Source of the DNA: Wenzhouxiangella sp. XN24
Lineage (GTDB): Bacteria; Pseudomonadota; Gammaproteobacteria; Steroidobacterales; XN24
Direction of reading: 5' to 3'
Length of the DNA stretch: 64,000 nucleotides
NCBI RefSeq assembly: GCF_011064545.1
Contig: NZ_JAAMFG010000026.1
Coordinates: 1-64,000, forward strand
The notes beneath the pieces were generated by a model. The model had not been told where the DNA came from and did no database searches. It saw nothing but the letters and a program-made list of their open reading frames with translations. Shown piece after piece: positions 35,323-44,721 of the stretch (positions are counted from its first letter, which is position 1; the number at the start of each line of letters is the position of its first letter). Made by a program: the position numbers and the translations under genes.

Positions 35323-37772
35323 GCAGCTGGGAACTCGTCTACACGGAATATCACCCTGATCGGGAACGACTGCGTGAAGCCCTTTGCACTACCGGCAACG
35401 GGTACTTCGCCACCCGCGGCGCAGCACCCGAGGCCCGCAGTGATGATCACCACTACCCGGGCACCTACATGGCCGGTTGCTTCAACCGCCTGGCGACCGA
35501 AATCGCCGGCCGGACCGTCGTGAACGAGTCGATGGTCAACCTGCCCAACTGGCTGCCGCTGGAACTGCAGCTCGGCGAGGATGCGTGGCTCGACCTGTCG
35601 CAACTCGAAATCCTGGATTATCGCCAGGCGCTCGATATGCATCGTGGCCTGTTGCGCCGGGAAGTCGTCCTGCGCGACGCGGCCGGGCGCGAAACACGGA
35701 TCGAGCAGTGGCGGTGCGTGCACATGCGAAAGCTGCACCTGGCCATGCTCCATACCCGGGTCGTCCTGCAGAACTGGTCGGGCCCCGTGCGCTTGCGCAG
35801 CGCCCTCGACGGCCGGGTCGCCAACACGGGCGTGTCACGCTACAGCGACCTGAACAGCCGGCATCTCCGTCATCTCGATCGCCGCGTGGTGGACCCGGAG
35901 TGCGTCACGCTGGAGGTCGAGACGAACGATTCGGAGATCCGCATAGTGCAGGCGGCGCGCACGCGCCTGTATCGCGGGGAGGCCCAGGTCGAATGTGCGC
36001 CGCTCATCGAGGAGCAAGAAGACTACATCTCGCAGACCTGGAACCTGGAACTGGAACGCAACGAGCCGCTGCAGGTCGAGAAGATCGTCGCGCTCTACAC
36101 ATCCCGCGACGATGCGATCTATCGGCCCGGGACCGAGGCGGAAAAGGCCGTCCGTGACGCGCCTCGTGCCTCGGTCCTGTCTGCGGATCACGTCCAGACC
36201 TGGGAGCAACTCTGGCGACGGTTCTCCTTCGAACTCGAACACGCGCCCCACGGAGAGGACGGGGGACGGATGGACGATGAGCGCACCTTGCGCATCCTGC
36301 GGCTGCATGTATTCCATCTCCTGCAGACCTGCTCTCCGGCGGCCATGGACCTCGACATGAGCGTCCCGGCTCGCGGCCTGCATGGGGAAGCCTATCGGGG
36401 CCATGTTTTCTGGGACGAACTGTTCATTTTTCCCCTGCTGAACCTGCGCATGCCTGCCATCACGCGGGCCCTGCTGCAGTATCGCTACCGACGCCTCGAC
36501 GAAGCGCGCCGGGCGGCGCGCGAAGCGGGCTATCGCGGCGCGATGTATCCGTGGCAGAGCGGCAGCAACGGCCGGGAGGAAAGCCAGAAACTGCATCTCA
36601 ACCCCGAGTCGGGCCGCTGGATCCCGGATAACAGCCGGCGCCAGCGCCATGTCAATTCCGCCATCGCCTTCAACATCTGGCAATACTACGAAGTGACTGA
36701 AGACAAGGAGTTCATGGCCTTCATCGGGGCGGAAATGATCCTTGAGATCGCACGGTTCTGGAGCAGCATCGCCGCATACGACGGGGCCCGTGCACGCTAC
36801 GTCATCAAGGGCGTCATGGGGCCGGACGAGTACCACGATGCCTACGCCGACAGCCAGTCCGGCGGGCTGGACAACAATGCCTACACCAACGTGATGGCGG
36901 TGTGGGTGCTGCACCGCGCACTGCAGTTGCAAACCCTGCTGGGGACCCAGCGCTGGGACGAACTGTGTGAACTGCTTTCCCTCGATGCCGAGGAGCTGTC
37001 GCGATGGCGCGACATCAGCAAGAAGATGTTCGTCCCTTTCCACGACGACGGCATCATCAGCCAGTTCGAGGGCTACGCCGAACTGGAGGAGTTCGACTGG
37101 GCCGGTTACCGGCGTCGCTACGATGACATCCAGCGGCTGGACCGGATTCTCGAGGCCGAGGACGATACGCCGAACCGCTACAAGGTCTCTAAGCAGGCCG
37201 ATGTGCTGATGCTTTTTTATCTGCTGTCGGCAGAAGAACTGCAGGAACTCTTCGCCGACCTCGGCTACCGCTTCGATCCCGATACCATCCCGAAAAACAT
37301 CGATTATTACCTGCAGCGGACCTCTCACGGCTCGACACTCAGCCGCGTGGTCCATTCCTGGGTGTTGTCCCGATCGGCTCGCGAAGGCGCATGGGAACTG
37401 TTCTGCGACGCGCTGCGCAGCGACATCGACGACATCCAGGGCGGCACGACATCCGAAGGCATTCATGCCGGCGCGATGGCCGGCACCGTGGACCTCGTGC
37501 AACGGTGTTTCACGGGTATCGAGACCCGCGACGACATCTTGTGGCTGAACCCGTGCCTGCCGGAGCCGCTGCACCGTCTCGGGCTGCAGGTTCACTACCG
37601 CGGGCAGGTGCTGGACCTGGAAATGACCTCGCGGCGACTGCGTATCAAGTCGCAGGAATGCGTGGCCCTGCCGATCCGGATCGGCTTCCGCGGCGAGACG
37701 ATCCAGTTCTCGCCCGGCGATTGCCGCGAACTCGAACTGGAATCACCTTGTGGACGACGGAGGAACGCATGA
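35319..37772 (+). CDS. GH65 glycoside phosphorylase/hydrolase (trehalose- or kojibiose-type)
   Basis: 817 residues from TTG 35319, which overlaps the preceding stop; GGGAGG lies ten bases upstream. N-terminal beta-sandwich (~1-270), helical linker, (alpha/alpha)6 catalytic domain (~330-690) and C-terminal jelly roll. The acid/base is E504 in K-G-V-M-G-P-D-E-Y-H-D, and phosphate-site-like H-G-S-T-L-S is near residue 667. Family members phosphorolyse trehalose, maltose, kojibiose or nigerose to beta-glucose-1-phosphate; some only hydrolyse or transfer. The coupled upstream beta-phosphoglucomutase domain supports a phosphorylase, and its OtsB half supports a trehalose-type substrate. Substrate remains an inference. 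Confidence 0.88.
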   Translation: MSSWELVYTEYHPDRERLREALCTTGNGYFATRGAAPEARSDDHHYPGTYMAGCFNRLATEIAGRTVVNESMVNLPNWLPLELQLGEDAWLDLSQLEILDYRQALDMHRGLLRREVVLRDAAGRETRIEQWRCVHMRKLHLAMLHTRVVLQNWSGPVRLRSALDGRVANTGVSRYSDLNSRHLRHLDRRVVDPECVTLEVETNDSEIRIVQAARTRLYRGEAQVECAPLIEEQEDYISQTWNLELERNEPLQVEKIVALYTSRDDAIYRPGTEAEKAVRDAPRASVLSADHVQTWEQLWRRFSFELEHAPHGEDGGRMDDERTLRILRLHVFHLLQTCSPAAMDLDMSVPARGLHGEAYRGHVFWDELFIFPLLNLRMPAITRALLQYRYRRLDEARRAAREAGYRGAMYPWQSGSNGREESQKLHLNPESGRWIPDNSRRQRHVNSAIAFNIWQYYEVTEDKEFMAFIGAEMILEIARFWSSIAAYDGARARYVIKGVMGPDEYHDAYADSQSGGLDNNAYTNVMAVWVLHRALQLQTLLGTQRWDELCELLSLDAEELSRWRDISKKMFVPFHDDGIISQFEGYAELEEFDWAGYRRRYDDIQRLDRILEAEDDTPNRYKVSKQADVLMLFYLLSAEELQELFADLGYRFDPDTIPKNIDYYLQRTSHGSTLSRVVHSWVLSRSAREGAWELFCDALRSDIDDIQGGTTSEGIHAGAMAGTVDLVQRCFTGIETRDDILWLNPCLPEPLHRLGLQVHYRGQVLDLEMTSRRLRIKSQECVALPIRIGFRGETIQFSPGDCRELELESPCGRRRNA

Positions 37773-39130
37773 AAGTCGAAAGAGCTGACTTGCTGGTCAT
37801 AGGAACCGGCCAGGGCGGCGTGCCGCTGGCTGCCGATTTCGCGGCGGATGGCAAGCGCGTCGTGGTTTTCGAACGCGAAGAGCTGGGAGGCAGCTGCGTC
37901 AACTGGGGCTGCACGCCGTCGAAGGCCTTCCTGGGTGCCGCGCATGCTGCGGGCCGCGCCCGGCTCAGCGCCTCGCTCGGCGTCGATTGCACGGTCGAAG
38001 TCCACTTCGACAAGGTCATGGAGCGTGTCCGTGAGGTGCGTGACCGCTGGAATACCGGAGTGGAGGACAAACTGTCGGATGCCGGGGTGGAGGTCGTACG
38101 GGGCGAAGCCGCCTTTCGCAAGGACGGCACCGTGGAGGCGAACGGACAAGCCTACGGCGCGCCCGTCACGGTCATCGATACGGGCAGCAGGCCAACCGTG
38201 CCGCCGATCGACGGCCTCGCAGACGGTCCTTACCTGACGGACCACGACATCTGGGACCTCGATACCCTGCCGCAGCGCCTCGCCGTCATCGGCGGCGGCT
38301 ACGTGGGTCTGGAGCTCGGGCAGGCGTTCGCGCGCCTGGGCAGCAAGGTCACCCTGTTCGAGCAAGCGGAGCGAATCCTCGCGTCGGAGTCGCCGGACGT
38401 AGCCGACGTATTGCGTGAGGCTCTCGAGCGCGATGGTGTCGAGATTCTCGAGAATACCGCCCTCGAGAGCGCCCGTCATGATGGTGATACGTGGCGCCTG
38501 GAGTCAGGGAGCCGGACCCATGAAGCCGACGCGGTGCTCGTCGCGGCGGGACGCACACCGAACACGGAAGCGTTGAATGTCGCCGGCACGGGCATCGAAC
38601 TCGATGACGCCGGCTTCGTGAAAGTCGATCCGCATTTCAAGGCGACCAGAGGCGTCTATGCCATCGGCGAAGCCGCGAGACAGCCGGCTTTCACGCATGT
38701 CGCCTGGGAGGATTACCGGCGGCTCAAGACGATCCTCGGGGAAGGGGTCAGGCGGCGCGACGACCGCATCCTCGGCTACGCGGTCTTCACGGACCCGCAG
38801 GTCGGGCGGGCCGGGCTCAGCCAGCAACAGGCCGAAGCTCGAGGCTACCCGGTCGGGGTGGCGGAAATGGCAGTGGCCGACATGGCGCGGGCGGTGGAAT
38901 GGGGTCACTCGCTGGGGTTCTACCGCCTGGTGTTCAACACCGAGAGCGGCCGGCTGCTGGGCGCCGAACTCGTCGGCCAGGAAGCGGCGGAGATCGTCCA
39001 CGTGCTGCTCGATCTGATCGAACAAGGCGGGACCGCCGAACAACTCGCCAGCTGGCAACACATCCATCCCACCTACGCGGAGAACCTGCCGACACTGGCG
39101 CGCCAGGTCGAGCCGTCCTCAAGGGCCTGA
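37769..39130 (+). CDS. Pyridine nucleotide-disulfide oxidoreductase (dihydrolipoamide dehydrogenase / mercuric reductase-like)
   Basis: 453 residues; ATG 37769 overlaps the GH65 stop (ATGA) and has GGAGG upstream. FAD-binding G-T-G-Q-G-G (12-17), redox pair C-V-N-W-G-C in G-G-S-C-V-N-W-G-C-T-P-S-K, NAD(P)-binding G-G-G-Y-V-G-L-E-L and a C-terminal dimer segment with H-I-H-P-T. The start T-G-x-G-x-x-P-L-A is more like mercuric reductase-type paralogs than lipoamide dehydrogenase. There is no N-terminal HMA domain and no C-terminal Cys pair, so mercury reduction is unlikely. The substrate is unknown, and coupling to a disaccharide enzyme is unexplained. Confidence 0.88.
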   Translation: MKVERADLLVIGTGQGGVPLAADFAADGKRVVVFEREELGGSCVNWGCTPSKAFLGAAHAAGRARLSASLGVDCTVEVHFDKVMERVREVRDRWNTGVEDKLSDAGVEVVRGEAAFRKDGTVEANGQAYGAPVTVIDTGSRPTVPPIDGLADGPYLTDHDIWDLDTLPQRLAVIGGGYVGLELGQAFARLGSKVTLFEQAERILASESPDVADVLREALERDGVEILENTALESARHDGDTWRLESGSRTHEADAVLVAAGRTPNTEALNVAGTGIELDDAGFVKVDPHFKATRGVYAIGEAARQPAFTHVAWEDYRRLKTILGEGVRRRDDRILGYAVFTDPQVGRAGLSQQQAEARGYPVGVAEMAVADMARAVEWGHSLGFYRLVFNTESGRLLGAELVGQEAAEIVHVLLDLIEQGGTAEQLASWQHIHPTYAENLPTLARQVEPSSRA

Positions 39131-39150
39131 GATCGTGCCTCGGATCCGGC

Positions 39151-39858
39151 TCAGTCGGCGGCGATCCGCCGCAGTGCCGCGAGGTCGCAGCGCAGCTGGC
39201 CATGGCCTGGGCCGGCGTCGGCTTCGAGGGTACCCATGCGTTTCAGGGACGCAACCACCCGGCTGACGCTCTCCGGGGTCACACCCAGGATGTCGCCCAT
39301 GTCCTGGCAGGTCAGCAGCTCGACGTCTTCCGTCGTTGCGGCGCCGCGCAAGCGGGCCAGGAACAGGATCAGCCGGGCCACGCGACTGCGAATGCACCCG
39401 GTGGAGAACTCCGTGATCCAGAAGTCGGCCTGCTGCACCTGTCCGAAAAGGCTCTCGAGCAGTTCGATGTAGCTCCCGGGCCGCTCACGGCGGAGCCGCT
39501 GCAATGAGCCCGCCTGCCACGAGACGGCGACCACGTCGCCCAGCGCGATCGCGCTGTGCGGATTGACGGCCGGGGCGGCATCATTGGCCGGCGAGCCGAG
39601 CACCGCTCCAGGCCCGTGCAGGCCGACGATCCGGGCTCGACCATTGGGGAGATGCCTGACCAGCTTCACGAGTCCCTCGCGTATCGCAAACAGGCTAGCG
39701 GCCTCGGCGCCCTCGCGAAACAGCATGCCGTCCACGGCAAAACGCCGGATCGAGCCGAATTCGTCGGTGGCGGCCTGCCGGCCCGGTGCCAGACCGGTGG
39801 GACGGCCGCGCTGGTGAAATGCCTCGAGCTCGCGAAATGCTGCGGAACTGACGGCCAT
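39151..39858 (-). CDS. Crp/Fnr-family transcriptional regulator
   Basis: 235 residues from ATG 39858 (AAGGGG nine bases upstream). A cyclic-nucleotide-binding-like beta-roll (~30-130) precedes a winged helix (~160-225) with C-Q-D-M-G-D-I-L-G-V and recognition helix T-P-E-S-V-S-R. The E-x-x-S-R pattern is what Fnr and Crp relatives use to read TTGA/TGA half-sites. There is no N-terminal Cys cluster, so it is not an Fnr-type iron-sulfur oxygen sensor; the ligand is unknown. It is divergent from ppsA, with TTGA-N6-TCAA at 39987-40002 between them, and converges on the oxidoreductase gene 20 bases away. Confidence 0.88.
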   Translation of the reverse strand: MAVSSAAFRELEAFHQRGRPTGLAPGRQAATDEFGSIRRFAVDGMLFREGAEAASLFAIREGLVKLVRHLPNGRARIVGLHGPGAVLGSPANDAAPAVNPHSAIALGDVVAVSWQAGSLQRLRRERPGSYIELLESLFGQVQQADFWITEFSTGCIRSRVARLILFLARLRGAATTEDVELLTCQDMGDILGVTPESVSRVVASLKRMGTLEADAGPGHGQLRCDLAALRRIAAD

Positions 39859-39986
39859 GTCTTCATCCCCTTCCCGTTCTATCGACGCCTTGTATCGAGT
39901 ATGGGTCGCCAACCAGCGGCCCGCCTATCCCCGGATCCCGGTAACGTGCTGTCCTGATCCGGTGATCGAGAGCGCTGCGATGCCGG

Positions 39987-40002
39987 ATTGAGAAAATTCA
40001 AT
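39987..40002. promoter_or_regulatory. Fnr/Crp-type palindrome ATTGAGAAAATTCAAT before ppsA
   Basis: The inverted repeat ATTGA-N6-TCAAT lies 34 bases upstream of the ppsA ATG, between ppsA and the divergent Crp/Fnr-family gene. TTGA-N6-TCAA is the Fnr/Dnr half-site arrangement. So close to ppsA it would more easily repress than activate it. The same spacing occurs at 27158-27173 by glgC. Confidence 0.55.
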
Positions 40003-40036
40003 GCCCGTCGCGCCGCAACCGCCATGATGGGTCCAC

Positions 40037-42424
40037 ATGACGAAACATGAACTCGTGCTGGCGCTGGGCGCCGTGGACAACCGCGATACGGATCGCGTCG
40101 GTGGCAAGAACGCCTCACTGGGCGAAATGCTGCAAAAACTCGGCGACGCAGGTATCCGCGTTCCCGCAGGCTTCGCCACCACCGCAGCCGCCTACCGGGC
40201 TTTCCTGGATCACAACGATCTCAAGCAACGAATAGACGAGAAATTGAAAAGTCTCAAGGCGGGAGACGTTTCGCTCGACCATGCCGGTCGCTCGATTCGC
40301 CAGATGATCAGTCGCGGCGAGTTCCCGGAGTCGGTGGCCGAAGCGATCGGTCGTGCCTACGACGAGCTGGCCGCTGAACACGACGAGAACAGTCCCGCGG
40401 TCGCCGTGCGCAGCAGTGCAACCGCCGAGGATCTTCCGGAAGCGAGCTTCGCGGGCCAGCAGGACACGTTCCTCAACATCCAGGGCAAGAAAGCCTTGCT
40501 CAAGGCCTGCCGTCGTTGTTTCGCCTCCCTGTTCAATGACCGTGCCATCGCCTATCGCGAGAAACACGGTTTCGATCACATGGATCTTGCCTTGTCGGTC
40601 GGCGTGCAACTGATGGTGCGCGCCGACACCGGCGGCGCGGGCGTCATGTTCTCGATCGATACGGAAACGGGATGCCCCGACATCGTTCTCATCGATGCTG
40701 CCTGGGGACTGGGAGAAAGCGTCGTCGGCGGACTCGTCGATCCGGACGAGTACATGGTTTTCAAGCCCTTGCTCGACAAGGACGACTGCGTGCCGATCAT
40801 CCAGAAGACGCTCGGCCGCAAGCAGCGCAAGATCGTCTACAACAAGAGTGGCCGCAAGCCCACGCGCAACACGACAACCTCCGAAAAGGAACGGCAAACC
40901 TTCGTCCTCGACGACGAAGAAGTCTGCCGCCTCGCGCGCTGGGCGGTGATCATCGAGCAGCACTACGGCTGCCCGATGGATATCGAGTGGGCGAAGGACG
41001 GCAAGACGGGCGAGCTGCTGATCGTCCAGGCGCGTCCGGAGACGGTCAAATCGCAACAGAAGGCCGCCCTCCTCAAGACCTACACGGTGCATGACAAGGG
41101 CGGGACGGTGGTCAGCGGCCTGAGCATCGGCGACGGGGCGGCGGCCGGCAAGGCGCGAGTGCTGAAGGACAAGGTCCCGCGGGACGAGTTTCCGGAAGGT
41201 GGCGTGTTAGTCACGGATATGACCGATCCGGACTGGGTCCCGATCATGCGTCGCGCGAGCGCCATCGTGACCGATCGTGGCGGCCGTACCTCGCATGCGG
41301 CGATCGTAAGTCGCGAACTCGGCGTGCCTGCCATCGTCGGCACGGGAGACGCGACGCGCGAAATCAACGACGGCGACGAGATCACCGTGTCATGCGCCGA
41401 GGGGGACCAGGGTTTCGTCTACGCAGGCCAGGCCCGGATCGAGTCGCAAGACATCGATCTCGACGAGATACCTGAAACGCGCACCAGGGTGATGCTGATC
41501 CTGGCGAACCCGTCGGCCGCCCTGCGCTGGTGGCCCCTGCCTGCCGACGGCATCGGCCTCGCTCGCATGGAATTCATCATCAACAACGCCATCAAGATCC
41601 ATCCCCTGGCGCTGGCCTGCTGGGACGATGTGGAGGATGCCAGGGAACGCAAGCGTATCGAGAAACTCACCGCAGGGTGGGCGGACAAGACTGAGTTTTT
41701 TATCGATCACCTGGCACGGGGTATCAGCCGCATTGCCGCGAGCCAGTATCCGCATCCCGCCATCGTGCGTATGAGCGACTTCAAGACGAACGAGTATGCC
41801 CAGCTGATCGGCGGCAGGCTGTTCGAAACCGACGAACCCAACCCGATGATCGGCTGGCGGGGTGCGAGCCGCTATTACAGCGACGACTTCGCACCTGCGT
41901 TCGCCCTGGAATGCCGGGCCATCGCGCGCGCCAGGGAGACCATCGGGCTGAGCAACATCCGCCTCATGATCCCGTTCTGCCGGACACCGGAGGAAGGCGA
42001 GCGAGTGCTGGAGATCATGGCGGAACACGGCCTCGAACAGGGTCGGGACGGCCTCGAGATCCTGGTCATGTGCGAGGTGCCGTCCAACGTCGTCCTCGCG
42101 GACCGTTTCGCGGAACACTTCGACGGGTTTTCCATCGGCAGCAACGACCTCACGCAGCTCGTCCTCGGGATCGACCGTGACTCGGATCGCCTGTCCGGGC
42201 TTTTCGATGAGCGTAACGAGGCGGTCCGGCGCATGATCCGCGACGTGATTCGGGTCGCCCACGCACACGACCGCCCCGTGGGGCTGTGCGGCCAGGCTCC
42301 GAGCGATCACCCCGAGTTCGCACGATTCCTGGTGGCGGCCGGAATCGACTCCATCTCCGTCAATCCGGACAGCTTTTTTTCGGTCAAGAAGGCGATTCAA
42401 GAGGCCGAACGCGACGACGACTGA
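40037..42424 (+). CDS. ppsA: Phosphoenolpyruvate synthase
   Basis: 795 residues, full family length. The N-terminal ATP-grasp-like domain has V-G-G-K-N-A-S-L-G-E-M and A-V-R-S-S-A-T-A-E-D; the phospho-His domain carries H420 in G-G-R-T-S-H-A-A-I; the C-terminal PEP-binding barrel ends with C751 in G-L-C-G-Q-A-P-S-D-H-P. It converts pyruvate and ATP to PEP, AMP and phosphate, the entry to gluconeogenesis. Divergent from a Crp/Fnr-type regulator with a palindrome between. The 207 bases after the stop hold a short CACGC-type tandem repeat (42459-42488) and no gene. Confidence 0.96.
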   Translation: MTKHELVLALGAVDNRDTDRVGGKNASLGEMLQKLGDAGIRVPAGFATTAAAYRAFLDHNDLKQRIDEKLKSLKAGDVSLDHAGRSIRQMISRGEFPESVAEAIGRAYDELAAEHDENSPAVAVRSSATAEDLPEASFAGQQDTFLNIQGKKALLKACRRCFASLFNDRAIAYREKHGFDHMDLALSVGVQLMVRADTGGAGVMFSIDTETGCPDIVLIDAAWGLGESVVGGLVDPDEYMVFKPLLDKDDCVPIIQKTLGRKQRKIVYNKSGRKPTRNTTTSEKERQTFVLDDEEVCRLARWAVIIEQHYGCPMDIEWAKDGKTGELLIVQARPETVKSQQKAALLKTYTVHDKGGTVVSGLSIGDGAAAGKARVLKDKVPRDEFPEGGVLVTDMTDPDWVPIMRRASAIVTDRGGRTSHAAIVSRELGVPAIVGTGDATREINDGDEITVSCAEGDQGFVYAGQARIESQDIDLDEIPETRTRVMLILANPSAALRWWPLPADGIGLARMEFIINNAIKIHPLALACWDDVEDARERKRIEKLTAGWADKTEFFIDHLARGISRIAASQYPHPAIVRMSDFKTNEYAQLIGGRLFETDEPNPMIGWRGASRYYSDDFAPAFALECRAIARARETIGLSNIRLMIPFCRTPEEGERVLEIMAEHGLEQGRDGLEILVMCEVPSNVVLADRFAEHFDGFSIGSNDLTQLVLGIDRDSDRLSGLFDERNEAVRRMIRDVIRVAHAHDRPVGLCGQAPSDHPEFARFLVAAGIDSISVNPDSFFSVKKAIQEAERDDD

Positions 42425-42631
42425 GCTCCCCGTTCGACCCATAGTCCATTTTCGACCCGCCACGCCACGCCACGGCACGCCACGGCGCATGATCCGTCCG
42501 GCCCGGCCTCGCGGCGCTGCGGAAATTCCGTAGGGTGCTGGCGAGGGTCGTCGCGCTAAAGTGCGGATACAAGGCCCCGTGACGCGACCCGGACATACCA
42601 GGAACAGCCCAGCATCGCGAACGATTGTCCC

Positions 42632-44629
42632 GTGCAACACCATTCGTCAATAGCAGCCGATCCTGCGGCTCTCTCCGCCGACCCGGAGGCCGTCTCCGCC
42701 GATCCCGCTCGCGTGTTCCGTCGCATGGTGATGGCCGGCACGGCCTGGACGCTGCTGATGCTGGTCGCGCTGGGCTGGGCGTGGTACGACCAGCGCCAGC
42801 GGACCATGGAACTGGCGGAGCACGAAGCCCGGACCCATTTCAAGAAGGACCAGGCCTTCCGTCTCTGGGCCACCCGCCACGGGGGCGTATTCGTGCCGGT
42901 CGATGAACGCACGCAACCGAATCCATATCTTGCGCATCTCCCGGACCGGGACACGGTCACGGACGCGGGTCTCGAGATGACGCTGATGAATCCCGCTTAC
43001 ATGGTTCGCCAGATGATGGAGGAGTTCGACGAACTCTATGGCGTGCGAGGCGGTATCACCAGCCTCGATCCGTTGAATCCGCATAACGCCCCGGATGCAT
43101 GGGAACGCCGCGCGCTGTTGCAGTTCGAACAGGGCGTCGAGGAAGTCGCCGAGCTCGATCACTCGGAAAACGAGCAGCGGCTGCGCCTGATGCAACCGAT
43201 GGTGACCACGGATGGCTGCCTGAAGTGCCACGCCCACCAGGGTTACCAGGTGGGCGACATACGCGGCGGCGTCGGCGTGTCGGTGTCCCTTGCGCCCTAT
43301 CTCGCGGTCCAGGAACAGACGATGCGGCAATGGAGCTTGAGCCTTGGCGGACTCTGGACGGTCGGGCTCTTCGGAGTCGGTTTCCTGGCCCGCAAAGACC
43401 TGAAGCATGCGAGCGACGAACGCGCCTTCACCCACCAGTTGATGGACCGCGAGCATTCGCTTCGGGAGGCGCAGCAGATTGCTCGTCTCGGTAACTGGCA
43501 GATCGACCTGTGCGCCGACCGGGTGACGTGCTCAGGCGAGCTCAGCCGGGTTCTCGGGGTCGAAGCGGCTGAGACCGAAGACGGCTATGCCGGATTCCTG
43601 GAGTTGTTTCCCGTCGCATGCAGGACGCAGCTCGAGCGCGGGTTCGACAGACTGATGGCCGGCAGCGCATCCATGGATCTCCAACTGGAGCTGGCGTCGG
43701 ACCAGGACCAGCCGCGATGGATCCAGCTGCACGGCGAGGCCGTAAACGACGGCACAGGCCGACCGACGCTGTTGCGCGGCACCGCCCAGGACATCACCAG
43801 GCTGAAAAAAATCGAACACGAGTTGCTACGGGAAAGGGTGCTGCTCGAAGAGCGCGTCGCGAGTCGCACTCGTGAACTGGTCGAGGCAAAGGAAGCGGCC
43901 GAAGCAGCCAACCAGGCCAAGAGCCTGTTCCTGGCGAATATGAGCCACGAGATCCGGACTCCTTTGAATGCAATCCTCGGCATGGCCTACCTGGTGCGTC
44001 ACAGCCACGATCGCACCCGGCATGACGAGTACTTCGACAACCTGGATAACGCAGCCAATCACCTGCTGGGCATCATCGACGGTGTCCTGGACCTGTCCCG
44101 CATCGAGGCCGGCAAGTACCAGCTGGATGAAACCGTGTTCCATCTCGACGAGTTGATGCGCAACGTCGAGGCCATGGTCCGAGACAAGGCGACAGCCAGG
44201 GGGATCGAACTCGCGGTGGCGCCATTGCCACAACTCGGCGAGTTGCTAGGCGATCCGACGCGTATCCAGCAGGCTCTGCTGAACTATATCGTCAATGCCG
44301 TCAAGTTCACCGATGCGGGCCGGATCACGGTCGCGGTACACCGGGTCGAGGAACATGTTGAGGACGTGATGCTTCGCTTCGAGGTTACCGACACGGGGAT
44401 CGGCGTGGACCCGGAGCGCCTGCCGCACCTGTTTGATGCATTCGAGCAGGCGGACAATTCGATGACCAGGAAATATGGCGGCACGGGGCTCGGTCTGGCC
44501 ATCACCCGCAAGCTGGCCACCCTGATGGGCGGAACGGCCGGGGCCACGAGCGAACCGGGCGTCGGGAGCTGCTTCTGGTTCACGCTGCGGCTGGCGAAAG
44601 TGGCGCAGTCCCGACGCCTGCAGGCATGA
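42632..44629 (+). CDS. Membrane sensor histidine kinase with DUF3365 heme-binding domain
   Basis: 665 residues from GTG 42632; no clear ribosome site, and ATG 42725 just before the first helix is an alternative. Helix ~33-52, then a periplasmic DUF3365 (Tll0287-like) domain with a c-type heme motif CLKCH (196-200), second helix ~238-256, PAS domain ~280-400, coiled coil, HisKA with H439 ([12 protein letters not shown]) and HATPase_c ending near 655 (D-T-G-I-G-V, G-T-G-L-G-L). It should sense redox state or a small ligand at the periplasmic heme. No receiver domain is attached and no response regulator is adjacent; the nearest is the NarL-type gene 24 kb away. Confidence 0.9.
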   Translation: MQHHSSIAADPAALSADPEAVSADPARVFRRMVMAGTAWTLLMLVALGWAWYDQRQRTMELAEHEARTHFKKDQAFRLWATRHGGVFVPVDERTQPNPYLAHLPDRDTVTDAGLEMTLMNPAYMVRQMMEEFDELYGVRGGITSLDPLNPHNAPDAWERRALLQFEQGVEEVAELDHSENEQRLRLMQPMVTTDGCLKCHAHQGYQVGDIRGGVGVSVSLAPYLAVQEQTMRQWSLSLGGLWTVGLFGVGFLARKDLKHASDERAFTHQLMDREHSLREAQQIARLGNWQIDLCADRVTCSGELSRVLGVEAAETEDGYAGFLELFPVACRTQLERGFDRLMAGSASMDLQLELASDQDQPRWIQLHGEAVNDGTGRPTLLRGTAQDITRLKKIEHELLRERVLLEERVASRTRELVEAKEAAEAANQAKSLFLANMSHEIRTPLNAILGMAYLVRHSHDRTRHDEYFDNLDNAANHLLGIIDGVLDLSRIEAGKYQLDETVFHLDELMRNVEAMVRDKATARGIELAVAPLPQLGELLGDPTRIQQALLNYIVNAVKFTDAGRITVAVHRVEEHVEDVMLRFEVTDTGIGVDPERLPHLFDAFEQADNSMTRKYGGTGLGLAITRKLATLMGGTAGATSEPGVGSCFWFTLRLAKVAQSRRLQA

Positions 44630-44721
44630 GCGTCTAAGCTGAGCAGGAAACCGGGCGAATCAACCCGGCCCTGGAGTCGCACCTGCCGCGCGGCAAGCCG
44701 CTCGCCGGCAACGCCTGAGTC

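Noticed and set aside
35835-37595. A 586-codon minus-strand frame inside the GH65 gene
   Set aside because: Antisense to a complete GH65 enzyme and compositionally a shadow.
37769-39130. Assignment as mercuric reductase
   Set aside because: No N-terminal HMA domain, no C-terminal Cys pair and no mer genes nearby.
42459-42488. CRISPR-like repeat
   Set aside because: Units of about five bases without spacers; no cas genes in the window.
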